A stretch of DNA of 64,000 bases from Streptomyces humidus (lineage in GTDB: Bacteria; Actinomycetota; Actinomycetes; Streptomycetales; Streptomycetaceae), in assembly GCF_014649655.1 (NCBI RefSeq), contig NZ_BMTL01000025.1, positions 1 through 64,000 on the forward strand. Reading direction: 5' to 3'. Below the pieces are notes generated by a model, which had not been told where the DNA came from, did not search any database, and saw only the letters and a program-made list of their open reading frames with translations. Shown here piece by piece: positions 46,565 through 55,032 of the stretch. The position numbers and the translations under genes are program-made. How positions within the stretch are numbered: the first letter of the stretch is position 1; the number at the start of each line of letters is the position of its first letter.

Positions 46565-47314
46565 ATGCGGGCAGACGTACGGCAAGTGGCGGACGGCACC
46601 TACCTGGTGCACGGCGGCAACACCAACTGGGTGATCCTCACCGACGGGGACGCGCTCACGCTGATCGACACCGGCTACCCCGGAGACCGCGGGCTCGTCC
46701 TCGACTCGCTCGCCCGTGTGGGCGGTTCACCGCAGGCGGTGACGGCCGTGCTCGTCACGCACGCCCACAACGACCACCTGGGCTCCGCCGAGCACCTGCG
46801 CTCGGCGTACGGAATCCCGGTGTACCTGCACGAGGCCGAAGTGCCGCACGCCCGCCGCGAGTTCCTCCAGCAGGTGACCGTCGGCCAGGTGCTGCGCAAC
46901 GCCTGGCGGCCGGGCGTGCTGCCGTGGATGGTGCACGTGCTGCGCTCCGGCGGCACCGGACAGCACCCGGTCACCGCGCCCGAGCCGTTCCCGGCGGCCG
47001 GGGGCCCGCTCGACCTGCCCGGCCGGCCGGTGCCGGTGCACACCCCGGGCCACACCGACGGGCACACCGTCTTCCACCTCCCCGACCGCGGGATCGTCGT
47101 GTCCGGGGACGCGCTGGTCAGCGGGCACCCGACGTCCCGCGTCCGGGGCCCGCAGTTGCTGCCCGACATGTTCCACCACGAGCGCGCCCGCGCGGTCGCG
47201 TCGCTGGACGTGATCGCGGGACTGCCGGGCGAGCTGCTGCTGCCCGGGCACGGACCGCTCCACCAGGGGTCCGTACGGGCGGCGGCGCAGCAGGCCCGCG
47301 ACCGCGCCGTCTAA
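46565..47314 (+). CDS. metallo-beta-lactamase-fold hydrolase
   Basis: A 249-residue MBL-fold protein. The metal ligands are in THAHNDHLGSA (HxHxDH), TPGHTDGHTVF and SGDALVSGHP, with a terminal His in LPGHGPLH. This pattern fits glyoxalase II/quorum-quenching-type hydrolases, not true beta-lactamases specifically. No signal peptide. ATG 46565 is chosen since residues 'MRADVRQVADGTYLVHG' match the usual domain start. It precedes the DUF4032 gene by 9 bases and is probably co-transcribed. Confidence 0.9.
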   Translation: MRADVRQVADGTYLVHGGNTNWVILTDGDALTLIDTGYPGDRGLVLDSLARVGGSPQAVTAVLVTHAHNDHLGSAEHLRSAYGIPVYLHEAEVPHARREFLQQVTVGQVLRNAWRPGVLPWMVHVLRSGGTGQHPVTAPEPFPAAGGPLDLPGRPVPVHTPGHTDGHTVFHLPDRGIVVSGDALVSGHPTSRVRGPQLLPDMFHHERARAVASLDVIAGLPGELLLPGHGPLHQGSVRAAAQQARDRAV

Positions 47315-47323
47315 GGTCAGGCC

Positions 47324-48559
47324 ATGGCTTTGCAGATCAGCGCCACCAACCCGGAGCACCCGGCACTCCTGCTGGAGCTGCCCTGGCACCTGCCCCTGGA
47401 GGAGTGGCCCGAGGAAATCCTGGTCCCGCTGCCGCGCGGCATCTCCCGCCACGTGGTGCGCTACGCCCGGGCCGGCGACGAGGTGATCGCCGTCAAGGAG
47501 CTGGCCGAACGGCCCGCGCTGCGCGAGTACGAGCTGCTGCGCGACCTCGACCGGCTCGGCATCCCCGCCGTCGACCCGCTGGCCGTGGTCACCGGCCGCG
47601 CCGACGACGGCGGGGCGCCGCTGGAGTCGGTGCTGGTCACCCGGCATCTGGGCGGTTCGATGCCGTACCGTTCGATGTTCGAGACGACGATGCGTCCGGC
47701 CACCATGCACCGGCTGATGGACGCCCTCGCCGTCCTGCTGGTGCGACTGCACCTGGCCGGGTTCGCCTGGGGCGACTGCTCGCTGTCCAACACGCTGTTC
47801 CGGCGGGACGCGGGCGCCTACGCCGCCTACCTCGTGGACGCCGAGACCGGCGACCTGCATCCGCAGCTGAGCACCGGCCAGCGCGAGTACGACCTGGACC
47901 TCGCCCGCGTCAACATCAGCGGCGAGCTGCTGGACCTGGAGGCCTCCGGGGCACTGCACCCCTCGGTGGACCCGGTCGAGTTCGGCATGGAGATCTGCGC
48001 CCGTTACGGGGCGCTGTGGCAGGAGCTGACCCGCACCTCGGTCTACCCGGCGGGCAAGTACCACTACATCGAGCGCCGGATCCGCCGCCTCAACGAGCTC
48101 GGCTTCGACGTCGCCGAGATGCAGATCGAGCACTCCTCCAACGGCCACACGGTCACCTTCGTGCCCAAGGTCGTCGACGCGGGCCACCACCAGCGCCAGC
48201 TGCTGCGTCTGACCGGCCTGGACACCGAGGAGAACCAGGCCCGTCGGCTGCTGAGCGACCTGGAGAGCTGGATGGCCACCCAGGACGACTACGCCCCCGG
48301 GGACCCGCTCGCCGCCCGCCCGGAGGTGCTGGCGCACCGCTGGGTGCGGGACGTCTTCCGGCCCACCGTGCGTGCGGTGCCGCTCGAACTGCGCGGCTCC
48401 ATGGACTCCGCGGAGATCTACCACGAGCTCCTCGAACACCGCTGGTACCTGTCGGAGCACGCGCAGCACGACATCGGTCTCGACACCGTGGTCGAGGACT
48501 ACGTCAGGAACATCCTGCCCAAGGCGCGCGCGACCCTGGAGCCGACCCTTCCCGAGTGA
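47324..48559 (+). CDS. DUF4032 domain protein with kinase-like N-terminus
   Basis: A 411-residue protein. The N-terminal two thirds resemble lipopolysaccharide/RIO-type small-molecule kinases: 'EVIAVKELAERPALREYELL' provides an ATP-site Lys and Glu, 'FAWGDCSLSNTLFRRDAG' a catalytic-loop Asp/Asn, and 'AYLVDAETGDLHPQLSTGQ' a metal-binding Asp. The C-terminal DUF4032 region contains 'YHELLEHRWYLSEHAQHDIG'. Activity and substrate are unknown. It begins with ATG 9 bases after the MBL-fold gene; AAGGTCAGGCC serves as ribosome site. Confidence 0.85.
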   Translation: MALQISATNPEHPALLLELPWHLPLEEWPEEILVPLPRGISRHVVRYARAGDEVIAVKELAERPALREYELLRDLDRLGIPAVDPLAVVTGRADDGGAPLESVLVTRHLGGSMPYRSMFETTMRPATMHRLMDALAVLLVRLHLAGFAWGDCSLSNTLFRRDAGAYAAYLVDAETGDLHPQLSTGQREYDLDLARVNISGELLDLEASGALHPSVDPVEFGMEICARYGALWQELTRTSVYPAGKYHYIERRIRRLNELGFDVAEMQIEHSSNGHTVTFVPKVVDAGHHQRQLLRLTGLDTEENQARRLLSDLESWMATQDDYAPGDPLAARPEVLAHRWVRDVFRPTVRAVPLELRGSMDSAEIYHELLEHRWYLSEHAQHDIGLDTVVEDYVRNILPKARATLEPTLPE

Positions 48560-48633
48560 CTCCGGGACGGACCCGGGAAAGGGCTCACGACGGGTCCGGC
48601 GCGCGCCCGGGGCGGACGCGGATCCGGGGCGGG

Positions 48634-49506
48634 TCAGTCGTGGGGCACGACGGCCACCGGACAGTCCGCGTGGTGCAGGACGCCGTGCGCCACGGAGCCG
48701 ATCCGGGCGCCGACCGCCGTACGGTGGGCACGGCGCCCGACCACCATCAGCTGCGCCCTTCCGGCGACCGACAGCAGCACCTGGCCCGCGCTGCCCATCT
48801 CGACGTGCTGCACCACCGGCACGTCGGGGAACCGCTCCCGCCACGGCTGCAGCGCCTCGGCCAGCGCCTTCTTCTCGTAGGGCTCCAGGCCGCCGGCCTC
48901 ATCGAGGAGCTTGAGCGAGGCGGGGCTGTAGGCGAACACCGGCGGCAGCGTCCAGGCCCGCACCGCGCGCACGCCCGCGCCCCGCGCGGCCGCGGTCTCG
49001 AACGCGAAGCGCAGGGCGGGCGCGCTGTCCTCGGGCTCGCCGTGCTGGCCGACGACGATCTCCCGTCCGGCCGCCTCCGACGACGCGCGGTCGCCCGCCC
49101 GCACCAGCACGACCGGGCGCGCGGCCCGGTCGATCACCTGCCGGCCGACCGAGCCCAGCAGGAATCCGACGACGGCCCCGTGCCCGCGCGAGCCGAGCGC
49201 CAGCAGCTCCGCCTCGGCCGCGGCGGCGACCAGCGACTCCACCGGGTCGCCCTCGTGGACGTCGGCGGTGACGCTCAGCGCGGGGTGCCGCTCGGCGAGC
49301 GTCGCCATGGTCCGCCCGACCGCGTCGCGCACCCACCGCTCCTGCGCCTCGCGGTCCGCCACGTCGGCCGCCGCGTTCGGCTGGAACCGCCAGGCGTGCA
49401 CCACCCGCAGCGCCGCATCGCGCCGGACGGCCTCCCGGGCCGCCCAGGCGAGCGCCGCGAGGCTCTCGTCCGTCCCGTCGACCCCTGCCGTGATCGGGCC
49501 CGTCAT
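48634..49506 (-). CDS. universal stress protein, tandem UspA domains
   Basis: A 290-residue protein with two UspA domains. Domain 1 starts ITAGVDGTDESLAALAWAA and ends with the ATP-binding motif LGSRGHGAVVGFLLGSVGRQ; domain 2 starts EIVVGQHGEPEDS and ends VVGRRAHRTAVGARIGSVAH. Conserved GxxG(9)G(S/T) loops imply ATP binding in domain 1; domain 2 has a variant loop. Streptomyces Usp proteins accumulate in dormancy and stress. The ATG at 49506 follows GGAGG. Confidence 0.93.
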   Translation of the reverse strand: MTGPITAGVDGTDESLAALAWAAREAVRRDAALRVVHAWRFQPNAAADVADREAQERWVRDAVGRTMATLAERHPALSVTADVHEGDPVESLVAAAAEAELLALGSRGHGAVVGFLLGSVGRQVIDRAARPVVLVRAGDRASSEAAGREIVVGQHGEPEDSAPALRFAFETAAARGAGVRAVRAWTLPPVFAYSPASLKLLDEAGGLEPYEKKALAEALQPWRERFPDVPVVQHVEMGSAGQVLLSVAGRAQLMVVGRRAHRTAVGARIGSVAHGVLHHADCPVAVVPHD

Positions 49507-50081
49507 CCCGCCGCCTCCTCGTGTCGCGATCACATCCGTCGCCCCCAGTCTTCACTACGCCGCCGGCATGACGGCGCGGCGGGAGCGGACGGCCGTCGAC
49601 GAGGCCGGCCCGGTGGCGCCGGGACGCCGGCCGGGCCGCGGTCCACGCCGCGCAGGACGAGCGGGAGATCCGGCCGCGGCGGGACCGGCCGGCGCACCCG
49701 GTCCTCGTTCCGGCGCCGGTGGGGGAAGGCCGCCGGGGACCGGCTCCGCCTGGACTTGCGCCCCGACGACCAGCACGCCGAGGGGGCCCGCCCGCCGTCG
49801 CCGGACACCCGTCGCGCGGACGTCGGCCGGGAGCGGGCGGCCATGGGTGGCGCCGGCCAGCGCCGAGGGCGACGGGTTCCGCGCGCCGGGAACCCGGCAG
49901 CCGTCTCGACGGCGTTCGGCGGGGGTGTGCGGCTTGACGGCGTGTGCCCCGGCCTGTGCCGAGAGCGCACAGTCCGTCCACGCCGGCAGCGGACCGGGAC
50001 GATGGACCATACGATGGGCACAGTCGGCGCGGGGTTCGCCGTGCCGCCACGAGCAACGACCCTCTCGGGGTGGGGAGACGT
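49507..50081. other. 575-bp intergenic region without a supported gene
   Basis: All six frames here give Arg/Ala/Gly/Pro-rich translations typical of non-coding GC-rich DNA, and no start has a ribosome site until 50082. A possible -10 TACGAT at 50010-50015 lies close to the downstream operon but lacks a good -35. A decayed gene cannot be excluded. Confidence 0.5.
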
Positions 50082-51758
50082 ATGGCACAGGCCGCCGACA
50101 CCGCGCGGACCGTCATCCTGACCGTGGACGACGACCCGGGTGTGTCCCGGGCCGTCGCCCGTGACCTCAGGCGGCGCTACGGCGCCTCGTACCGGATCGT
50201 GCGGGCCGAGTCCGGGGAGTCGGCGCTGGACGCCCTGCGTGAGCTGAAACTGCGCGGCGACCTGGTGGCCGTCATCCTGGCCGACTACCGGATGCCCCAG
50301 ATGAACGGCATCGAGTTCCTCGAACAGGCCCTGGACGTGTATCCGGGCGCCCGGCGCGTGCTGCTGACCGCGTACGCGGACACCAGCGCGGCGATCGACG
50401 CGATCAACGTCGTCGACCTCGACCACTACCTGCTCAAGCCCTGGGACCCGCCCGAGGAGAAGCTCTACCCGGTCCTGGACGACCTGCTGGAGGCCTGGCG
50501 GTCCAGCGACCACCGGCCCGTGCCGGCCACGAAGGTCGTCGGGCACCGCTGGTCGGCCCGCTCCTCCGAGGTGCGGGAGTTCCTCGCCCGCAACCAGGTG
50601 CCCTACCGCTGGTACTCCGCCGACGAGCCCGAGGGGCGGCGGCTGCTCGCGGCGGCCGGCGTGGACGGGCAGCGGCTGCCGCTGGTGGTCACCGCCGACG
50701 GCACGCCCCTGGTCGAGCCGGACGCGCCCGAGCTGGCCGCCCACGTGGGGCTGGCGACCACGCCGACCGCCGACTTCTACGACCTCGTGGTGATCGGCGG
50801 CGGACCGGCCGGCCTCGGCGCGGCCGTGTACGGGGCCTCCGAGGGACTGCGGACGGTGCTCGTGGAGCGGTCGGCGACGGGCGGACAGGCCGGGCAGAGC
50901 TCACGCATCGAGAACTACCTGGGCTTCCCCGACGGCGTCTCCGGGGCCCAGCTCACCGACCGGGCGCGGCGGCAGGCGGGCAAGTTCGGCGCCGAGATCC
51001 TCACCGCGCGCGAGGTGACGGGACTGGAGGTCAACGGGTCCGCACGGGTCGTGCGGTTCTCGGACGGCTCGGCGGTGGCCGCGCACAGTGTGATCCTCGC
51101 GACCGGCGTGTCCTACCGGCAGCTGGCCGCCCCGGGCTGCGACGACCTGACAGGCTGCGGGGTGTACTACGGTTCCGCGCTCACGGAGGCGTCCTCCTGC
51201 CAGGGGCACGACGTGTACATCGTCGGCGGCGCCAACTCCGCCGGGCAGGCGGCGATGTACCTGGCCAGAGGCGCCAAGTCGGTCACGCTGCTGGTGCGCG
51301 GGGAATCGCTCGAGGCGTCGATGTCGTACTACCTGATCCAGCAGATCGAGGAGGCGCCCAACATCTCGGTGCGCCCCGGCACCGTGGTCGAGGCCGCGCA
51401 CGGCGACGGCCGGCTGGAACAGCTGACGCTGCGGGACGTGGCGAGCGGACAGACCGAACTGGTCGACGCGCAGTGGATGTTCGTGTTCATCGGCGCCGCC
51501 CCGCTGACCGACTGGCTGGACGGCACGGTGCTGCGCGACGAGCGCGGGTTCATCCTCGCCGGCCCCGACCTCACGCCGGACGGGCGGCCCCCGGCGGGCT
51601 GGGAGCTCGACCGGCCGCCGTACCACCTGGAGACCAACATCCCCGGCGTGTTCGTGGCGGGCGACGCGCGCGCGGAGTCCGCCAAGCGCGTCGCGTCCGC
51701 GGTGGGAGAGGGAGCCATGGCCGTGATGCTCGTCCACCGCTACCTGGAGCAGTCATGA
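50082..51758 (+). CDS. receiver - glutaredoxin-like - thioredoxin reductase-like fusion
   Basis: A 558-residue three-part protein. Residues 1-145 are a response-regulator receiver (DDDPGVSRAVARDL, Asp68 in VILADYRMPQMNG, LLTAYAD, KPWDPPE). Residues about 155-225 look like a glutaredoxin fold (RWSARSSEVREFLARNQVPY), but where CxxC is expected there is SARS. Residues about 232-555 are a thioredoxin-reductase-type flavoprotein (LVVIGGGPAGLGAAVYGA, GGQAGQSSRIENYLGFP, VYIVGGANSAGQAAMYLA, GVFVAGDARAES) lacking the CATC active site (GCGVYYGSAL instead). It is likely a redox- or flavin-dependent signalling protein. ATGA overlap with the kinase gene. Confidence 0.9.
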   Translation: MAQAADTARTVILTVDDDPGVSRAVARDLRRRYGASYRIVRAESGESALDALRELKLRGDLVAVILADYRMPQMNGIEFLEQALDVYPGARRVLLTAYADTSAAIDAINVVDLDHYLLKPWDPPEEKLYPVLDDLLEAWRSSDHRPVPATKVVGHRWSARSSEVREFLARNQVPYRWYSADEPEGRRLLAAAGVDGQRLPLVVTADGTPLVEPDAPELAAHVGLATTPTADFYDLVVIGGGPAGLGAAVYGASEGLRTVLVERSATGGQAGQSSRIENYLGFPDGVSGAQLTDRARRQAGKFGAEILTAREVTGLEVNGSARVVRFSDGSAVAAHSVILATGVSYRQLAAPGCDDLTGCGVYYGSALTEASSCQGHDVYIVGGANSAGQAAMYLARGAKSVTLLVRGESLEASMSYYLIQQIEEAPNISVRPGTVVEAAHGDGRLEQLTLRDVASGQTELVDAQWMFVFIGAAPLTDWLDGTVLRDERGFILAGPDLTPDGRPPAGWELDRPPYHLETNIPGVFVAGDARAESAKRVASAVGEGAMAVMLVHRYLEQS

Positions 51759-53239
51759 GCGGGACGCCGATGCCGTGCAGCGCGGACGAGATCAGCTCGC
51801 TGTTCCTCTTCGAGAAGCTCTCCCCCGCACAACTGGGGCGGCTGTGCGCCGATGGACGGGTGGAGAGGTTCGAGCCGGGCCCGGTGTACACCGAGGGCGA
51901 CCCGGCGACCTGCTTCTACGTGATGCTCGACGGCACGGTCGTGCTGTACCGCCGGGTCGGCGCGGACGACGTCGAGGTCAGCCGCACCTCCCAGCGCGGG
52001 GTGTACGCCGGGGCCATGCAGGCCTACCTGGGCGACCGGGTGCCGCAGGTCTACAACAACTCGATGCGGGTGACCGAGCCGACGCGGTTCTTCGTGCTGC
52101 CCGCCGAGTCGTTCTCCGCCGTCATGCGGGAGTGGTTCCCGATGGCGGCCCATCTGCTGGAGGGGCTGTTCTTCGGCTCGAAGAACACCCAGCGGGCGAT
52201 CGGTCAGCGCGAACGGCTGCTGGCGCTGGGCTCGTTGTCGGCCGGCCTCACGCACGAGCTGAACAACCCCGCGGCGGCGGCCGTGCGGGCCACCGCCACG
52301 CTGCGCGAGCGGGTGGCGAAGATGCGCCGCAAGCTCGCCGTCATCGCCTCCGGCGCGTACGACCCGGAGGCCCTGACCCGGCTGATCGAGATCCAGGAAC
52401 GCACGGCGGAACTGGTCGCCAAGGCACCGGTGTTGAGCCCTCTGGAGGCTTCCGACCGGGAGGACGCCCTCACCGACTGGCTCGACGACCACGACATCGA
52501 GGAGGGCTGGCGGATCGCGCCGACCTTCGTCCAGGCCGGGCTCGACGTGGACTGGCTGGAACAGGTCGCGGCGGCCGTGGAGCCGGACATCCTGCCCGGC
52601 GCGGTCGGATGGCTCAACTACACGGTCGAGACCGAGCTGTTGATGGACGAGATCGGCGACTCCACCAACCGCATCTCGCATCTCGTCGACGCCGCCAAGC
52701 AGTACTCGCAGCTCGACCGCGCCCCCTACCGGGTCGTCGACGTGCACGAACTGCTCGACTCCACCCTGCTGATGCTCTCGGGCAAGATCGGCCGGCGCAT
52801 CGAGGTGGTCAAGGACTACGACCGCGCGCTCCCGCGGATCCCGGCCTACCCGGCCGAGCTGAACCAGGTCTGGACGAACCTGATCGACAACGCCGTCTTC
52901 GCCGTGGACAGCTCCGGCGGGGACGGCACGCTGACCGTGCGGACGGCACGCGAGGGGGACCGGCTGCTGGTCGAGTTCCGCGACACCGGGCCCGGCATCC
53001 CGCCGGACATCCGGGAGCGGATCTTCGACCCGTTCTTCACCACCAAGCCGGTCGGCGAGGGCACCGGTCTGGGCCTGGACATCTCCTGGCGGATCGTCGT
53101 CAACAAGCATCACGGCAGCATGCACGTGGAGTCCGTTCCGGGCGACACCCGCTTCCAGGTCCTGCTGCCGCTGACCGCCCCCGGCGCCGAGAACGTCCAG
53201 GACGACCCCGACGCCGAGAACGCCGAGGAGACGGTATGA
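51755..53239 (+). CDS. cNMP-binding-domain sensor histidine kinase
   Basis: A 494-residue soluble kinase. Residues about 15-150 form a Crp-like cyclic-nucleotide-binding barrel (FEPGPVYTEGDPATCFYVML, YAGAMQAYLGDRVPQVYNN). A long helical linker follows the H box AGLTHELNNPAAAA (His167), and the C-terminal HATPase has NLIDNAVFAV, DTGPGIPPDI and GEGTGLGLDISWRIVVNKHH. No membrane segment. Its start overlaps the fusion-protein gene (ATGA) and its stop overlaps the zinc-finger gene (ATGA), so the three proteins are made together. It is the obvious phosphodonor for the receiver of the upstream protein (inference). Confidence 0.92.
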   Translation: MSGTPMPCSADEISSLFLFEKLSPAQLGRLCADGRVERFEPGPVYTEGDPATCFYVMLDGTVVLYRRVGADDVEVSRTSQRGVYAGAMQAYLGDRVPQVYNNSMRVTEPTRFFVLPAESFSAVMREWFPMAAHLLEGLFFGSKNTQRAIGQRERLLALGSLSAGLTHELNNPAAAAVRATATLRERVAKMRRKLAVIASGAYDPEALTRLIEIQERTAELVAKAPVLSPLEASDREDALTDWLDDHDIEEGWRIAPTFVQAGLDVDWLEQVAAAVEPDILPGAVGWLNYTVETELLMDEIGDSTNRISHLVDAAKQYSQLDRAPYRVVDVHELLDSTLLMLSGKIGRRIEVVKDYDRALPRIPAYPAELNQVWTNLIDNAVFAVDSSGGDGTLTVRTAREGDRLLVEFRDTGPGIPPDIRERIFDPFFTTKPVGEGTGLGLDISWRIVVNKHHGSMHVESVPGDTRFQVLLPLTAPGAENVQDDPDAENAEETV

Positions 53240-53589
53240 CCGACGTGAACCCCATCGACCCGAGCGTCCCGCCCAGCGGCGCGGGCTGCGTGGACTGCGA
53301 CGCGAGCGGCGGCTGGTGGTTCCATCTGCGGCGCTGCGCGAGCTGCGGGCACGTGGGCTGCTGCGACTCCTCCCCCGCCCAGCACGCCACCGCGCACTAC
53401 AAGGCCACCGGGCATCCCCTGGTGCGCAGCTACGAGCCGGGCGAGGAGTGGTTCTGGGACTACTCCACCGACGAGCTGTACGAGTCGGGCCCGGAGCTCG
53501 CCCCTCCGGTGAGCCACCCCGCGGAGCAGCCGACGCCGGGGCCGGCCGGCCGCGTGCCCGCGGACTGGGCGAGCCTGCTGCGCCGCTGA
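53236..53589 (+). CDS. UBP-type zinc-finger protein
   Basis: A 117-residue protein with a UBP-type (ubiquitin-hydrolase-like) zinc finger. Ligands are in GCVDCDASGG, RRCASCGHVGCCDSS and QHATAHYKATGHPL; the fold ends 'YEPGEEWFWDYSTDELY'. In eukaryotes this domain binds the free C-terminal Gly-Gly of ubiquitin. In bacteria its ligand is unknown; a C-terminal peptide or protein tail is possible. The C-terminal 35 residues are Pro-rich linker. ATGA overlap with the kinase gene makes it the third member of the operon. Confidence 0.92.
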   Translation: MTDVNPIDPSVPPSGAGCVDCDASGGWWFHLRRCASCGHVGCCDSSPAQHATAHYKATGHPLVRSYEPGEEWFWDYSTDELYESGPELAPPVSHPAEQPTPGPAGRVPADWASLLRR

Positions 53590-53952
53590 GTCCGCCGCGG
53601 GCCGCCCGGCAGGGCCGCGTCCTGGTCGCGGGCCGCGCTGTCGGCGGCGCGCGCCTGCCGGGAGCCGCCTGATCGAGCCGGAGCCGGACTCGGCGGGCCG
53701 ACCGGAGCCGGGTCCGGCGGGCCTCTTCGCGGCGTCGGCGGGGGAACGACGTCCCGAGGCCCCCTGACGGCCCGCCCGGGGCGGCACCGTTCGTCCCGGC
53801 CGCCTCCCGAGGCGTTCTGAGCCTCTCAGGCAACCCCATCGGCTCCGACGACGTCTTGCCCGGCAACACAGCTGACTATACCCATCGCGTATACGCAGCG
53901 TGCATACCTGGCGTGTGCGCGGCGTGCACACGGTGGCGGCCGGAAGGAACCG
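53590..53952. other. 363-bp intergenic region
   Basis: No coding frame is supported. The last 80 bases hold a -10-like TATACC and four GCGT-type repeats, listed separately. Confidence 0.5.
53877..53931 (+). promoter_or_regulatory. repeat-containing promoter region of the TPR/polyprenyl operon
   Basis: TATACC at 53877-53882 (with TTGCCC 15 bases before it) is followed by GCGTATAC (53887), GCGTGCATAC (53898), GCGTGTGC (53911) and GCGTGCACAC (53922). The starts are 11, 13 and 11 bases apart, near one DNA turn, as expected for an oligomeric regulator site. Confidence 0.4.
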
Positions 53953-55032
53953 ATGTACGGCAAGGCCTCCGCCCCGGAGTACCAGGGCGCCCTCACCACC
54001 CTCTCCGTGAATTCCTCGCTGGACGACGTGCTGGCCGCCGGCACCGCGCGGCTGAGAGCGGCCGAACAGGCCGGGGAGCCCGGCGAGGCGGCCCGCTCGG
54101 GGCTCGCTGTCGCCGAGGCGCACCGGCGGCTGGGACAGATACGCGAGGCCGACCGGGCCTGGAAGGCGAGCTACCGGGCGGCCCGCGGCGCGGGGGACGT
54201 CGCCGCGATGGCGTGGGCGCTGTGGAGCGGCGGCACCCTGGCCCGGCAGCGAGGCGCGTTCCCGCTGGCCCGGCGGCTGCTGGGGCTGGCGGCGGATCTC
54301 GGCGAGCGGGGCGGGGACGTCGTCGTGCGCGGCTACTCCCTGGCCGGACTCGCCGAGACCGGGCGTATCCAGGGCGACTACGAGGCCGTGGGCAGGCTGC
54401 ACGAGCAACTGCTGGCCGAGGCCCGCCGGCGCGGCGAGGCACGGCACACGGTGTGGGCGCTGGAGGGCATCGCGCAGATGCACCGCAACTCCGGCGACCA
54501 CGACAGGGCGTACGCCCTCTTCGAGGAGGCCGCCGAGATCGCCTCGGGGGCCGAGGACCGACGCGGTCACGCCTGGGCGCTGCGCGGGCTGGCCGACATC
54601 GTCTCCGTCCGCGACGGGGACACCGAGCGCGCCCTGCGTCTGCTCACGGAGGCCGAGGAGTCCTGCCGCACGATGAACCTGTCCGGCGCGCTGGCGTACA
54701 ACCACAAGATGCGCGGCAACGTCCTCTACCGCGCCGGGCGTCACCGCGAGGCCCGCGAGCTGTACGAGCGGGCGCTCGGCGAGTTCCGTGCGATGGGCGA
54801 GCCGCGCGGGGAGGCCCTCTCCCGGCTCGGGCTGGCGAAGTCGCTGGCCCGTCTGGGCCGCGACCGCGCCGAGACGGCGGCCGAACTGGACGATCTGGCA
54901 GGGGTGCTGGAGCGCATCGGGCTGAAGCACGCACGCGAGATGGTGGCTCGGGCGCAGCGCGAGCTGGGCCTCGGCCCGGCCTCGCAGGACGTCACGGCGG
55001 CGGCCGGCGCAAGCGTGGAGGCCGTCCGTTGA
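53953..55032 (+). CDS. tetratricopeptide-repeat protein
   Basis: A 359-residue all-helical protein built of TPR units of about 40 residues; clear ones include 'GLAVAEAHRRLGQIREADRA', 'GLAETGRIQGDYEAVGRLHE', 'GIAQMHRNSGDHDRAYALFE' and 'MRGNVLYRAGRHREARELYE'. There is no other domain, so it is likely a protein-binding scaffold. The ATG follows GGAAGGA. Its stop overlaps the TTG start of the polyprenyl synthase gene, which implies a functional link. Similar to the helical tails of SARP/LuxR-type regulators but without their DNA-binding parts. Confidence 0.88.
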   Translation: MYGKASAPEYQGALTTLSVNSSLDDVLAAGTARLRAAEQAGEPGEAARSGLAVAEAHRRLGQIREADRAWKASYRAARGAGDVAAMAWALWSGGTLARQRGAFPLARRLLGLAADLGERGGDVVVRGYSLAGLAETGRIQGDYEAVGRLHEQLLAEARRRGEARHTVWALEGIAQMHRNSGDHDRAYALFEEAAEIASGAEDRRGHAWALRGLADIVSVRDGDTERALRLLTEAEESCRTMNLSGALAYNHKMRGNVLYRAGRHREARELYERALGEFRAMGEPRGEALSRLGLAKSLARLGRDRAETAAELDDLAGVLERIGLKHAREMVARAQRELGLGPASQDVTAAAGASVEAVR

